A DNA stretch of 44,134 nt, from the NCBI GenBank assembly GCA_036897485.1, contig JAYMTF010000224.1, positions 1-44,134 of the forward strand, given 5' to 3'. Made by a program: the position numbers and the translations under genes. Shown here piece by piece: positions 23,098 through 34,896 of the stretch. The DNA is from Pelargonium nanum. Lineage: Eukaryota; Streptophyta; Magnoliopsida; Geraniales; Geraniaceae. Under the pieces are notes generated by a model. It worked only from the letters and a program-made list of their open reading frames with translations. It was not told the DNA's origin and did no database searches. The first letter of the stretch is position 1. Each line of letters begins with the position of its first letter.

Positions 23098-23641
23098 TGA
23101 TTCAGTGTTTGCTTGGAGTGATTTTGTTTGGTGAAGAGTGAGAAAACATGTCAAAGTTCATTTATGTTAAGTGCCTATTTTCTTCCAAAACCCATCCGTC
23201 CCCTCAACCGGCTGCTTGGGATTCGTTGGAGCTTTTGTAGATAACATATTTCAAGGAGAGATATCTTCTCCTTTATCCCGAGTCGTCTGCCATAAACAAA
23301 CGACGTTTGTAGCATTTTTATCTATTGTATAGGTTTAGTGCCTTGGATGCGAACAAGTGTGCCTCAATTGTGATCAGATTCTGGTTTTTTTATTACCATG
23401 AAGGTCTGATTTGAGGAAATTTATGAAGTGAAATAACAGAGATCTATTACCACAATCTACAGAGCTGTGTTGTTCCTCATTTTCCATTTTTCATCTGACA
23501 TTTCTTATTGCTGAAGACAAATTTGTAATACAAAATGAATCATAGGTCACAAATCAATAGAGCAACAAAACTTACAGAACACTCAATCAAGAGAAACACC
23601 AAATTTCTGAAAACACTTGCACTTCAAGACACACATTGTTG
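23098..23641. other. Tail-to-tail intergenic region
   Basis: This lies between the 3' ends of the plus-strand kinase gene and the minus-strand LEA_2 gene, so it should hold both 3' UTRs and poly(A) signals. No other feature is recognised. Confidence 0.6.
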
Positions 23642-24844
23642 TCAACGTTTGGTTTTGCAATAGCTTGATCTTAGAACTCCACTAGGAGGAGCTGTGAGCA
23701 CAATCTTGCAATGACCATAGAGCCAATAAGAGTATCTCAGAACACTCCCCAATCTCGACCTTGTCCGGAACACGCCCTTCACTTCGAAGATGGCGCCGTT
23801 TCCGGCCATCTGCTTCTGGAGCCTTAGGCTCTCTTTTATAGGAAGCCTGACCTGGCTAGAGACCATGTGTATAGTCTCAAACTTGGAGTGCAGCTTTTCT
23901 GCGGAAAAGGGCTCAATGTATTGGGTAGCAATGAGGGTGGTGCCATAGTAAAGATCAATGGTCATGTAGCTGAAGTCCACACTCACCTTCTTATTCGGAT
24001 TGGTGAAATTTGCAAGAAGTGTGAGATCAGCATTCAGGAGATAGCCCATGTCAAGATAGGCTGCATTGAGGGTTGCACTCGAGAGGTCGAACCGCGGGCT
24101 CCGAGGGCGGAAGATGAGGTACACAATCAGGACTATGAGGCCTCCGAGGATTATGATGATCCAGAAGATTACGCAGAAGACAGCCGCAAACCATGTCAAG
24201 GGCTTGGTTTTGCGGCTGGCCGGAGCCCAGAGACCTTGGCCAGGACGATGTTGATTGGAATGTCGACCTTCACGGTGTGGTTGCTCCGCAAGCGGCTGGA
24301 AATGGCGGGATTGGCGTTGTGGCGGCTCTTGTGGCTGGGAATGGCGGGATTGGCGTTGTGGTGGCTCTTGTGGATGAGAATGGCGGGATGGGCGCTGAGG
24401 TGGCTCTAGAGGCTGGGAATGGCGGGATGGGCGTAGCGGTGGCTCTTGCGGCTGGGAATGGCGGGATTGGCGTAGCGGTGGCTCGGGTATCAGCACTGGT
24501 GTGGTGCGGCGGGTTTTATGTAGTGGATGGTGCATCTGTGGATCATGTGGCTGGGCGGTTTGGCCAGGGCGCTGAGTTCCTGGAGTCCAGTGAGTGTGCG
24601 GCTGGGAATGCTGGTCCTCCGGTGAGTTCGGAACTAGAGGAACTACACCATGTTGGTGGGGGTTTTGGTCCTGGTGCTGTGGCTCTGGAACCCATTGAAT
24701 ATGGGGCCGAGAATGGGGATGTTGTGGGTCTTGATTCTGTGATTGAGGCCTCCTCTGACTCTGATGCCAAGGCCTGTGCTGTGAACCGTCGTCGGGACGA
24801 TTTTGGCTGATGAAGTGAGGGTTTGTTTCATTGTGCTGAGCCAT
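23642..24844 (-). CDS. NDR1/HIN1-like (LEA_2 domain) membrane protein with Pro/His-rich repeat leader
   Basis: One uninterrupted exon of 400 residues. Residues 1-215 are rich in His, Gln, Pro and Arg and contain a 13-residue repeat (121-185). A basic stretch RKTKP leads into one membrane span (about 217-245, FAAVFCVIFWIIIILGG). The outer part has the LEA_2 pattern: LNADLTLLANFTNPNKKVSV, then DLYYGTTLIA, and a C-terminal beta-rich region ending YCKTKR. Proteins of this kind are plasma-membrane anchored, and relatives act in defence and in contact between membrane and wall. This family's exact role is unknown to me. The ATG lies only 256 bp downstream of the coilin stop on the same strand, so its promoter must overlap coilin's 3' UTR. 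Confidence 0.88.
   Translation of the reverse strand: MAQHNETNPHFISQNRPDDGSQHRPWHQSQRRPQSQNQDPQHPHSRPHIQWVPEPQHQDQNPHQHGVVPLVPNSPEDQHSQPHTHWTPGTQRPGQTAQPHDPQMHHPLHKTRRTTPVLIPEPPLRQSRHSQPQEPPLRPSRHSQPLEPPQRPSRHSHPQEPPQRQSRHSQPQEPPQRQSRHFQPLAEQPHREGRHSNQHRPGQGLWAPASRKTKPLTWFAAVFCVIFWIIIILGGLIVLIVYLIFRPRSPRFDLSSATLNAAYLDMGYLLNADLTLLANFTNPNKKVSVDFSYMTIDLYYGTTLIATQYIEPFSAEKLHSKFETIHMVSSQVRLPIKESLRLQKQMAGNGAIFEVKGVFRTRSRLGSVLRYSYWLYGHCKIVLTAPPSGVLRSSYCKTKR
24290..24484 (-). repeat. In-frame 39 bp (13-residue) tandem repeat in the LEA_2 gene
   Basis: Five copies of a unit like EPPQRQSRHSQPQ (residues 121-185). The units are close in DNA as well as protein, suggesting recent expansion or gene-conversion-like homogenisation. 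The codon pattern also leaves a long antisense open frame, which I do not regard as a gene. Confidence 0.9.
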
Positions 24845-25100
24845 GGAAGTGTATGCAAGAGATGGGGAGATGAGAAATGAGTGAGAGCTACTGAACAGAA
24901 GAAAAGATTGTGTGAAAGTAATAGGGAAGAGAATGACTTGACAAGAACTTCAAGTAGGATTCGTGGGAAGGAAAAGAATCCAGCATAAACCAAGTAAAGG
25001 AGGCAAGTAATCTTCAATAGTTAAATAAGAAAATGAAGCCTGCATTGAGTAAAGGCATTAGGTCACTCGAAACGGCCACTGTTTGTACAAAACTAAAACC

Positions 25101-28100
25101 TCATAGTTTATTCTGAGCTCTTAAAAGATTCATCATCGGACCCAGTGCGCCACGTCTCACTCCCTTATAGGACGAAGAGCTTCTCCCCCCTGAATTATCT
25201 TTCTTGCTGCTGTCGTCCTCGTGAGATAGCTGTGCCTTTTTTGCATTTAAAGCCCGGCTAATCTCCTCCCATGCGTCTCCATTTTCTGCATTGACACGGC
25301 AGTACAAAGTGAGATATGTCATTCATGTGAATCGGGTAGTTCCATGGTTTTTGTACTCATTGACCTGATACCTAGCATGGAAATTAGATGGAATAATTGA
25401 TACCTTGGGTGGGAACATGGGTTTTGTCACTGTTGGTGTTGGTTTTGTTATCTGATGGAGCATCTCGAACTTCTACACGAGCTCCGTTGACTCCTCCAGA
25501 GACTGACTGTGTTGAATTCGAGTTACCTTGCTTGACAGAACGTATGTCGACAAGAGATACAAAATTTATCTGTAAAAGAGAGGTAGTTGTCAGCTTTTAT
25601 ACAACCTAAGAAAAAGAAGCAAATCTACCTGACTGCAAGATAATAGTCATCAAGGAATCAGAAAAGCACAACATCAATATAAACTAGACCATACTCCCAC
25701 GGGAGAGAATGTTTCTGATAACCTTAACATTATGCATTGTGCAGCCCAGGCTCTAATTCCGATTCAGCGATTCTAAAAAAGTTAATCCAAGTGCTACCTC
25801 TGTCTATTTGACGCTAACTTCACAAGTCTCAACAAATTACACATGCCTACAATGTAATCAATATTCCAAATATTTCTATTCAATAGAACATTAATACGGC
25901 AATGACTCAACATGCACAACATTGGTTCTAAGGCATACTAGTTCTCATAATGTGATCTGATAAACCCAAGCGTGATTTCTAATTGAAGTATATCTAAACA
26001 CATAGTCCAAAATGCTAAAATCGGATTTCCTTCAAGTATGAGTCTGCTCTAACTTCTGACTATTGTCTCTAATAGTATACTAATATAAGTCCAGTGTATG
26101 GAGTATGGACATTACCATTATACAAGGTAGTTAATTTTGAGAAATGCAGCCATGGATTTAACTCTCCATTGAGCTTGAAGGCAACTTATTCTCTTACTTC
26201 TGACGGTTACACTTATCAGTAGAGGATTGATGAAGTAGTGATTTATGCAAAAACCGTACCTCTAATGTGCCATCTTCTGCATAAAGTGATGTATCTGGTT
26301 GTAATTCAGGTGCCTCCTCATCTACCTCCTTTTCAAAAACAATGGGATATTCTGGGACTTGTACCAACACAATGTTATTGGACCTAGGGTCATATTGTGA
26401 TATTTTCCCAACCTGCAGGCAGAAGAACATGCTAAATAATATACTTCATATCCTGGTTGTGCAGAAATTTAAATGTAGAAACATTATTACTCTGAAGGAA
26501 GTAAGCTCGGGGGTCCATCCTGAGGATAACTCAATCAGACGATATGCGATTACATCACCTTCCTGAAATATAACAAGAATGACTAAAACCCTTTGATTGC
26601 TCAGAATAAAAATACAAGACAAAGAAGATGAAGAAAAACATATTATTGAACCAATGAAAGTCCAGTTAACAAACTGGAACTCCAGAAAGGGAGGGAGGGA
26701 ATGGTATATGAGCAGTAACAGAAGTATTAAGAAACAAACCTTAGGCAAGCTAGTATATGGTGTTAGCTTATCGAAGTCCAAGGGACCATTTGCAGGTAAT
26801 CCTTCTTCAATAGTCAGCATCTCAGAAGACTCTGAAGACTCTACACTTGGATTTCTATAATCATTCCGTCTGTTAGATGAAATTTTCTCCATGCCCCATT
26901 TTTGGCCCTTCTTCTTGCTAGTAATTCCATTCCACTGAAATGTTTCCTGAACCATTGTTAAAAAAAGTCAAACATGACATATCAAACAACATAATAAAAT
27001 GATATAAAGAATAAATGAAACATGGTAAATATAGAACAAATAGTCTAGACATGGTAATTATGGACAAAAATGAAAATATGGAAAATGACATTGAGAACTG
27101 AGAAGCAATTTTATTTTGATAACATTGATTGAACAAGAACAGACATGGGAATGGCAACTGAAAAGATAATGAGATGACTAATGTTTAAATATAGGACGTA
27201 CCGCTGGAACTTGATTATTTTGCTGGACATCATCATCTGCATCCACCAGAAAAACAACACATGTAAAACACTGCAGTAAGATGCAATTCACTACCAAAAC
27301 GATAAAAATTTGTTCAAATGAACTATTGAAGCTAATTATGGACAACTAAATATAAAAACGGGGCTTGTATGTTGCATGCCAAGATATATAAGACGACTTC
27401 CTGAAAGGATGCCATAGCATTTATCCCATGCATGTATGCACCGGACAGTCTATTGCATGTCATGCTTTTGCCCGTAAAATCAAGAATTAGCTATGAACAG
27501 AGCACATTATAATGCAGAGAGAAAAAATAACATATCATGAACATCCTTGTAGTAGCTTTAACTATCTCAGTAGGAAGAGAGATACCTTCTCCAAGGAGTC
27601 TAAAACGTATATGTCCAGGCTTAATTACCACAGGAACATAGCACTCTTCTCCATCATTATTTTGATCTGATTTCTGATTTTTCTCAGGAAATATGTGGAC
27701 AACTTTGCTAGATGCGTCATTATTTTGATTGGGTTGATGTTTCTCGGGATATATATCATTAACAGTGTCAGGTGATTGCTGATCATTTTGGTGGAGTATC
27801 TGCCTCTCCTGTAGCTGCAAAATTATAGGATAACAAACATAAATCACCAATAGAATAGCTTGTAACAGATAAATGATATAGCTATTGGCTTAATTCCCTA
27901 AACTCTTCAGCTAGGGACTTTCTCCATATTTGATACTTTAGTCCAAAATTGTTTAGCTTTTGTCGATAGTCTCTTCAACTTTCATGTAACAAAAACAATT
28001 TATGCCAGCTTAACTTGTTTCTGCACTTTAAAGCCTTACTGTTAAATTTTACCCATACCTAAAAGCTTAAGTCATTAAGTGGAGAACCAACTAGTATGTC

Positions 28101-31100
28101 TCAAACTGCATGTGGATCAAGAATCAAAAGGGGAGCCAACAAAAATGGGTTAAACAGTCCCAAGATTAAACTAGCTATGTTACCATGTTAAACTTTACTC
28201 CAACCTAAAAGCTTAAGTTGTAAAGTAGAGTAGTGTCCATCTAGTATATCAAGCGGTCTCAACTCAAACTCCACAAACTTTCAATGAGGGATACTTCAAA
28301 ATTTATGCAACCAAAGGTTTGACAAAGTTTAACAAAAATATCATATATTTTATTGGTTTGGCTGTAGACAAAGTAAAAGCTCATCTTCCTGTGTGATTAT
28401 ATAAATACATTTTAAATATCTATGCATCCCACAGCAGTGTATATGCTGTGTGAAAATAAATCTTGATATCGACTTTAGAAAAGAAATCATAGTCTCAGTA
28501 CTTTACCTCTTTCTTTTCTTGATTAGCCATCCTCAACCATTGCCTTTTGGCCTTTTTACGCCGAGCACTTCTACTGGGAACCTGAAACACAAAGGATTGC
28601 AGAAGTGAAGATTACTTGAATGAATTGAATCAAAAACTTTAAACAAGAAAGGCCTGTGGATGATCTTTACAAGGACAAACAAACAAACGAAGTGAATTAA
28701 TACAACCTAACAGCTATAATCACAATTATGACTGGTATCAAACATACAAAAAGGTATTGAACTTTAAATTTTCTGGATCGCTTAGCAAAAACATACCACC
28801 CATATTTTGGTTTCTGTATTGAGTACAGCCAGAAACCATTGAACACCATGTACAACATACTTATTTACTTTTGTTAAGAGTATAAAATTAAATTGGGTAG
28901 TTGAGTTGGTCTTCTACATGGTATCAGGGCCAAAAAGTCGCAAGTTAGGTTGAGTTGGTCCTCTAACCACCGGCAACCTCAAAGACCCCCTCGATGACTC
29001 TAAAGAATCACAATGTCACTGTTAGTGACTCCATCATAATGACCTTACCCTAGCCAAATAGAATTCATTGTCACTTCATCGAATTCTATGAGTATAAACA
29101 CTACTTAAAACGAAAAAAAAAGGTTAAGACTTTTCATTCTCATTCTTGACATTCTCTTTGTAGTGCTCTAATTTCACTTGGTAGAGATTCTTACTCTCGT
29201 GCCGAATTCCAGTGCACATGCATCGGTTTTCACTTAATGTTAATTTTTCTTAGGCCTGGGATCCAAGGGATTTGGAGATTTTATTTGGCTACGTGGTATG
29301 GAATTCAAGAAGAAACCGTTTATGGAAGTTGAACTAGTAAAAAAGGTGCATCAATATACTTTCGCGAAGTAGTTCTTTAACAATCCAAATAATTTAATGC
29401 TGGTTGATACCTTTTTAGTTTCACCAGTTGTCTGGCATGGATCCACATGTTTTTCCCCATTTTCCTCAAGGCCACAAGACCTAAATAGCAAGAAAAAGAA
29501 AATAATAGTATTTTGAGAGAGAGGTATGGAAAACCAAGAAAACCATCTACACAAGCACTCACAAATGGATGCAAGGCTACATAATAAAAATGCAACAAAT
29601 AAGTTTTTCTTTGTTAAGTACATAATGAGTATCTAATAAGATTTGGTTAGACAGTAGGCAGCAGCCACTCAACATTCTATACAATTCTTTGCCAACTTCA
29701 TGGATATATTCATATATATCACATTAGCTACTCCTAAAGGAAGGTCATACACGAAGAAAGAAAAAAATCCCATGCTCATACATAGTTGACTCATGTACAA
29801 AGTTTTTGTATACTTTTGTAAAATTTACCTACATTTTCTCAAAGTTATGACTGAGTGGGGGGTGGATAGTTCACAAAAAGAAATACATAAAAAGAATATG
29901 AAAGAAATACATAAAAAGAATATGAAAGAAATAGAGATATTACATATACTATATATATACACACATCATGGATATAGAACTTACCGTTTTGCACTGGCGG
30001 AAGATTTACTATCATCGTCACTTCTTTCGTTAATCTTAGAGGCCTTCAATTCATCCTCTTCACCTTGCACAATGCATGACTTATCCTTCTTGGCAAGATT
30101 CTTTTTGGAGAGGGCCTTATCATGAAAAGAGCTTCCATTCTGCTTTGCAAGGACATCGTTGCCAATATTCTCATAAATTTGATGTTTTTCAACGGTGGAA
30201 TGTTTACTTTTCTTACTCCTATGAAATAGATGCAGCAAATTGAGTTACAAACCCCAGATACTGCCTATTAAGTCTAAAACAACTAGATTGCCTACACACC
30301 TATCATGGTCATTGCATATACATAAGAAGTGAATAAATTTAGTTGCTTGCACCATAGGTACAAGAGATTGGCACATAAAGAGCATAGTACCAAATCCATA
30401 GACTACAGATCATAACATTAACCACTGTAAACCAAACAAAACTATTGCGAATTTAGTCAAATGATTTCCCATACAGCTTAAGAAAAAGCAAAACAAGTCA
30501 TTTAGAACAACGGAATAATGATTCAAATAATAGAATGTGTTACATACTTTGGACTTCGAAGTTCTTTCGATGCCTTCCTTTTCTTGGAAGCTTTTCTTTT
30601 AACAGGAGTTATTTCAACTTGTGGAACATCCTCTGACTGGTTGTCTTCATCCTCCTCCGGCTCACTTTCATATCCCCCGGTCTCTTTTTCAAACTCCTCA
30701 TTTGCTAGAAGTTTCATACCAGTAGACACCGGTTGCTTCTCCACAACTTCCAGCTGCAACGAATTCTCCCCATCACCTAAACAGATGGTATCCAGCACAC
30801 CCCTTTTCTTTGTCACACTGTTCTCCAAACAAGTAAGATACATATAAAACTCAAGATACAAGGCCACTAAAAACTGGAATAAACAAAACGACACTCGCAT
30901 ATAGTAAACTGACCTGACGATATCTTTATCCTTCAGAAGACAGGTTGACTCAAAAGGCGGTAAAGCATAACCATCCATCTGAACAACAATAAAAGTCAAG
31001 TCATTGATCAATTATCAAGTAACAGCATCAGGAAAAGAAAAAAAAATCATAGAAATTAGAGAACATCATTTCATTTGTACCTCAACGGCTCAACATCCCT

Positions 31101-31474
31101 TGCAAACAAACCCTCAACATTTGTTTAAACATTTCAAAACACAATCCAAATTCCACACCAGTGAAATGATCACAAAAATTGTAGAGACCAACAGAGCCAA
31201 TCCACGATTATGAAGAGCATTATGTATTCAGATTTAGCATGCAATGCACAAAATAGTTTCGGAATAGAGAGAGACGTACAGAGAGAATGATGCCATTGGG
31301 GCAAGTGGTGAGGAGGTCGAAATCGTGGAAGATGTCGGAGGCGAGGTCGGAGATGGTCTGGTGCTGGGGTTTTAGGAGAATCCAACTTCGCTTCAGTCCC
31401 GAGCTCTTCAGCGACTTGCTCAGCATGTTCCGATCCTTGAACACCAATCGAAGCCTCACCGTCTCCGGCTCCAT
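25101..31474 (-). CDS. COILIN: Coilin, Cajal body scaffold protein
   Basis: Thirteen exons, read leftward: 31474-31280, 30978-30914, 30817-30548, 30218-29985, 29480-29411, 28581-28507, 27814-27586, 27236-27202, 26946-26740, 26562-26491, 26412-26260, 25569-25404 and 25285-25101. Phases all match, giving 651 residues. The N-terminal self-association domain is clear (VRLRLVFKDR, GLKRSWILLKPQHQTISDLA, DGYALPPFEST). An acidic stretch (135-150), a basic nuclear signal KRKASKKRKASK (160-171) and a second, RSARRKKAKRQWLR (282-295), follow. The C-terminal Tudor-like domain (about 440-535) has GDVIAYRLIELSSGWTPEL and VGKISQYDPRSN. Coilin organises Cajal bodies, where snRNPs mature. An in-frame ATG at 31564 exists, but the family start MEPETVRLR is chosen. 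An alternative donor after 25527 would remove 41 residues in frame. Confidence 0.93.
28040..28230. repeat. Diverged direct repeat in a coilin intron
   Basis: ACCTAAAAGCTTAAGT with flanking TTAAA(T/C)TTTAC occurs at about 28043-28085 and again at about 28186-28230, about 143 bp apart, in the intron between exons 6 and 7. Confidence 0.6.
28840..29240. mobile_element. Possible LTR-retrotransposon fossil in a coilin intron
   Basis: A stretch TGGTATCAGGGC (28919-28930) resembles the initiator-tRNA primer-binding site that follows the 5' LTR in many plant elements, and the bases before it end in ACA as an LTR would. No protein-coding part is seen, so at most a short, old fragment remains. Boundaries are approximate and family is unknown. 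Confidence 0.3.
29878..29932. repeat. 24 bp tandem repeat in a coilin intron
   Basis: The unit GAAATACATAAAAAGAATAT followed by GAAA is present about 2.3 times, with exact copies at 29881 and 29905. It lies just inside the donor end of the intron after exon 4. Confidence 0.9.
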
Positions 31475-31946
31475 CGCGCGGAAGCAGAAGCGACGGTCGA
31501 TCAGGAGAATGCTTTCGGGTTGGTTCTTCCTGTTTAAACCCTCAATGGGGTTCTTGGTGCACAACTGTGTGAGACTGAGTTAGGTTTGGTGGCCACTGAA
31601 CCACTGGTTATAACCATTTAGGTACCTATTGCCTTGTTGGTATTGAAGATTAAAGTTTAAACGTTGCTTTTTGTTAGTTTTTTTTTTCCCTGTTGAAGCC
31701 TTTTTTGCTCTGACGGTAAAAATTAATACGCAGCATTTGATATGCGGTGTAGTACGTTGACGTGTCATGTCTACGTGGAAACATTTATAATTTAACGCAT
31801 CTTTAACAAATGACGTGACACGAATAGACATGCAATAATTGGTACAAAAAATATCGAGAGAGTTCATGAGATACAAAATCATTTAACTCTTTTTGTTTAT
31901 TATCTTATTGTATTGGTTAGTGGTTATTATGTTTATGATCTTGTTT
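31475..31946. other. Coilin promoter region
   Basis: Upstream DNA of the minus-strand coilin gene. The nearest part would be its 5' UTR. I see no clear TATA box and no other gene. Confidence 0.4.
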
Positions 31947-31954
31947 GGTCTAAA

Positions 31955-32297
31955 CAGGGACGGATCCAGAATATTTATTCAGTGGGGAAAAAGTAATTAT
32001 ACAGTATTTTATTATATATCATAAAATATATTCATTAATACACAATAGGTATATAATTAAAAATAATAATACGAAAAAGTGTTGTAGTTATTGTGATAGA
32101 AATTATTGATTCAAATCTATATTAAAATCATTTTTAGTGGGGGCGATGATGCAAATTTTGACAATATTAGTGGGGGCAAAATGAAAAGATACAAGGACAA
32201 ATATAAAAACTTGATATAATTTGGTGATACTTTTTGTAATAAATGGATATGAGTGGGGGCAATTGCCGCCAAAGCTACCTACATGCATCCGTCTCTG
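31955..32297. mobile_element. hAT-type MITE, 343 bp
   Basis: The ends are imperfect inverted repeats: CAGGGACGGATCCA on the left and, on the minus strand, CAGAGACGGATGCA on the right. They are flanked by an 8 bp target duplication with one difference (GGTCTAAA at 31947-31954, GGTCCAAA at 32298-32305). An 8 bp duplication and CAGGG-type ends are hAT hallmarks. The inside is AT-rich, has AGTGGGGGC three times near its right half, and encodes nothing. Confidence 0.88.
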
Positions 32298-32305
32298 GGT
32301 CCAAA

Positions 32306-34896
32306 TCAATTTAAGAAGAATTGAATTGAGTTAAGGCATTGACAATGGTGGGTTAATAAGAGGTTGATGATTAAAAGTCGTGCATTAACTCATCTCATTT
32401 TGAGAGATTAATATATATTAATTGCTTTATAGTTATCAACATCTTAATAGTATTGAATATCTTGTCTTATAATATTTTTTTTGAAGTGATGTGTGTGAGT
32501 GTGAGTCCACTCTATAAACTTTTGAGTTTGGTTGTTTCGATTATCCTAAGCAATATTTAAGTTAAAATGTGCACTAAATAAGTTGATCACAAGTAAAATG
32601 AAATATGAAGTTTTCAAAAGAGAGAGTTATGTGGATTGCATCACAATGTACATCTGCAATGATAAATGCGATTGATTATCGCATTTAGGGCATCTATGCT
32701 AACTCAATTTTTAGATTAACTATGTATCCCTCGAAGTCACATAGGTTATTAATTGAATTAATTACTAGCACGGATGCCACTTTGCGCCTCTTGAGGTCGC
32801 GGCCCGACTCGCTACCTCAAAATCCACTTCGCAACGACGACGTCCATCCAAAATCTAAAGTAGCTTCTGCTATTCTAATTACACATGCAAGACTGTGATT
32901 GGAAGTTGGCAAAAAATGAGTTATTCGAGCTTTTAGATCAGTCATTAGTGTACGCCTAATAGCTTGAAATATCAGTCAAAACAACCCCAAGCACATCAAA
33001 GTAACAAATAACAGTAAAATTACATTAAAAAAACAATAAAAATGCATAAAAACATTAACAACTAAAGAAAATGAGTAAAGGAATAAAACATGAATCGGTA
33101 ATGCAAGGCTATGTTCATCTCATGACTATTGGGCAGACCCAATAAATACTCTAAAGGCAGAGTTATATCAAAATTGAATCATACATATTCAAGTGAAGAC
33201 AAGGGAAATTCAATAATTCTCTACAATTCTAGAAGAAAACAAAGTTTAGTAAACTGCCAAAATCTTGGCAATAATTTGTTAATGTAAGGCTATGATCCGT
33301 TCTATTCACTACACATATATACATCGTTAATGTTAGCTAAAGACTAGTACAAGTATATATAAGCATACAATGAGGACAACAAGACAACAACACTAACTTC
33401 AAATTTTGTTGGTCTCCCTTCATCTCCAAATACTGTATAATGGAACATGTCTAAGAAATTAACATGGGTAACAACCATCATATATGCCTTAACTTGGGGT
33501 CATGGCTATAGTTGTTAGGTTTCACTTGCATTACAAAATTATGTGTCTAACAACATAGAGATTTAGAAGGCAGCGAGTCCAATGTAATGATTTAAAAGAC
33601 AACAAGTATATAAGTATATCAGAGATAAATGCATACAAGAGGACAATTGCTTACAAGATATGGCTATAGTTGTTAGGTTTCACTTTAATATTGTTTATAT
33701 TACTTTAGATACTACTATAATTGTTGTACTAAATAAATAATTTCATATGTTCATAGTGGTATAATGTTTTTCGCATCTTAACCATCCATTTATATAGACT
33801 TATAGTACAAAATTAAATAGAAAAACTTCATTTGCTAAAACATTAATAAGTATTGCACAAGATGAGAAGACTTACAAAAGAGTAAAACTCAAACTAACAT
33901 CATCCTTCATGCACTTCATCAACTTAACATGCAAATTGACAAACAAATGTAAGAGTGCTATCCCTATTGATCCAATATAGTTTCATCACATTTAAAGTAC
34001 AATAAGAAGAAAATTTGTTTGCATGAAAAATGCATTATAAGGTATACATGAGTAAAATAACTAACATTTTGATTAAAACTCACGTGTTTATCATCATTAT
34101 GGAGCGCTTTTACACATCAGCGCAAACAATTGAAATTCTTGTATTAACTTTTAGCATTTGCTTCCTGATTTTGGAGCAAACTTAAAAAAATTATCTTCTA
34201 CATTTGCACTTACAAAGAATCACTATTTTCAAATACAAATTTAGAAACAAATCCGAAGAAGATGTCTTCGAGCGAGCCATTTCATGAGCATGCTTCTTTG
34301 ACAAAAGGTTTAGTAGGTTCTAAGAAACTCACATGACCAACATGATACAAAATAGTAAACATCTTGAATCAATTAGTAGTAATAGACTAGACTGCACCGA
34401 TTTCATCAAATTGGAGGCTTCGCTAACCTCATGCCGCACTAGTTCAAACGGTTCAGTAGGTTTCATGTACACCAACGTGAGAGAAGTTACTTGAACTTTA
34501 CCTTTAAAATAATATCATTTTAAGTAAAAAAAAAATTTTAAATGGGACCTACAAAAAGTCCAAAACAACCTTCAGCAGGGAAGCATCTCACCAAACAGCC
34601 CTTTATTATAGGTCTATTACTGAAGAAAAAACATAATTGTAATAAATATCGAACTTTAAACTAAAGCGTGATTCCTTCAAAAATAAATAAATAAATAAAT
34701 GTCGAACTACAATGACCAAAACACCCTCATAAAACGAAGGAAACTTCACATCGGCCCTTTCCGGGAACACTCGATCTGAACTCACTCACATTTCACAAGG
34801 ACTGTGAAGAACCTTCCAAATCAGTGTGAAGATAGAGACAGACACAGAGAGAGAGACGCAAGATCCGAAATTGAGCCGAGACGGCACGAAAAGACG
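32306..34896. other. Long intergenic region, repeats and promoter of the O-fucosyltransferase gene
   Basis: AT-rich with no supported gene. A 26 bp exact direct repeat that starts ATGGCTATAGTTGTTAGG lies at 33502-33527 and 33660-33685. The last 150 bp, with a purine-rich leader (GACAGACACAGAGAGAGAG, about 34839-34857), are the probable 5' UTR of the gene starting at 34897. Confidence 0.5.

Noticed and set aside
24193-24810. 205-codon open frame antisense to the LEA_2 gene, glycine/alanine/valine-rich
   Set aside because: It is the mirror of the Pro/His/Arg repeat on the coding strand and matches no protein pattern; the repeat keeps the opposite strand free of stops.
31475-31564. 30-residue N-terminal extension of coilin
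   Set aside because: The family begins directly at M-E-x-V-R-L-R; the extra residues are unlike coilin.
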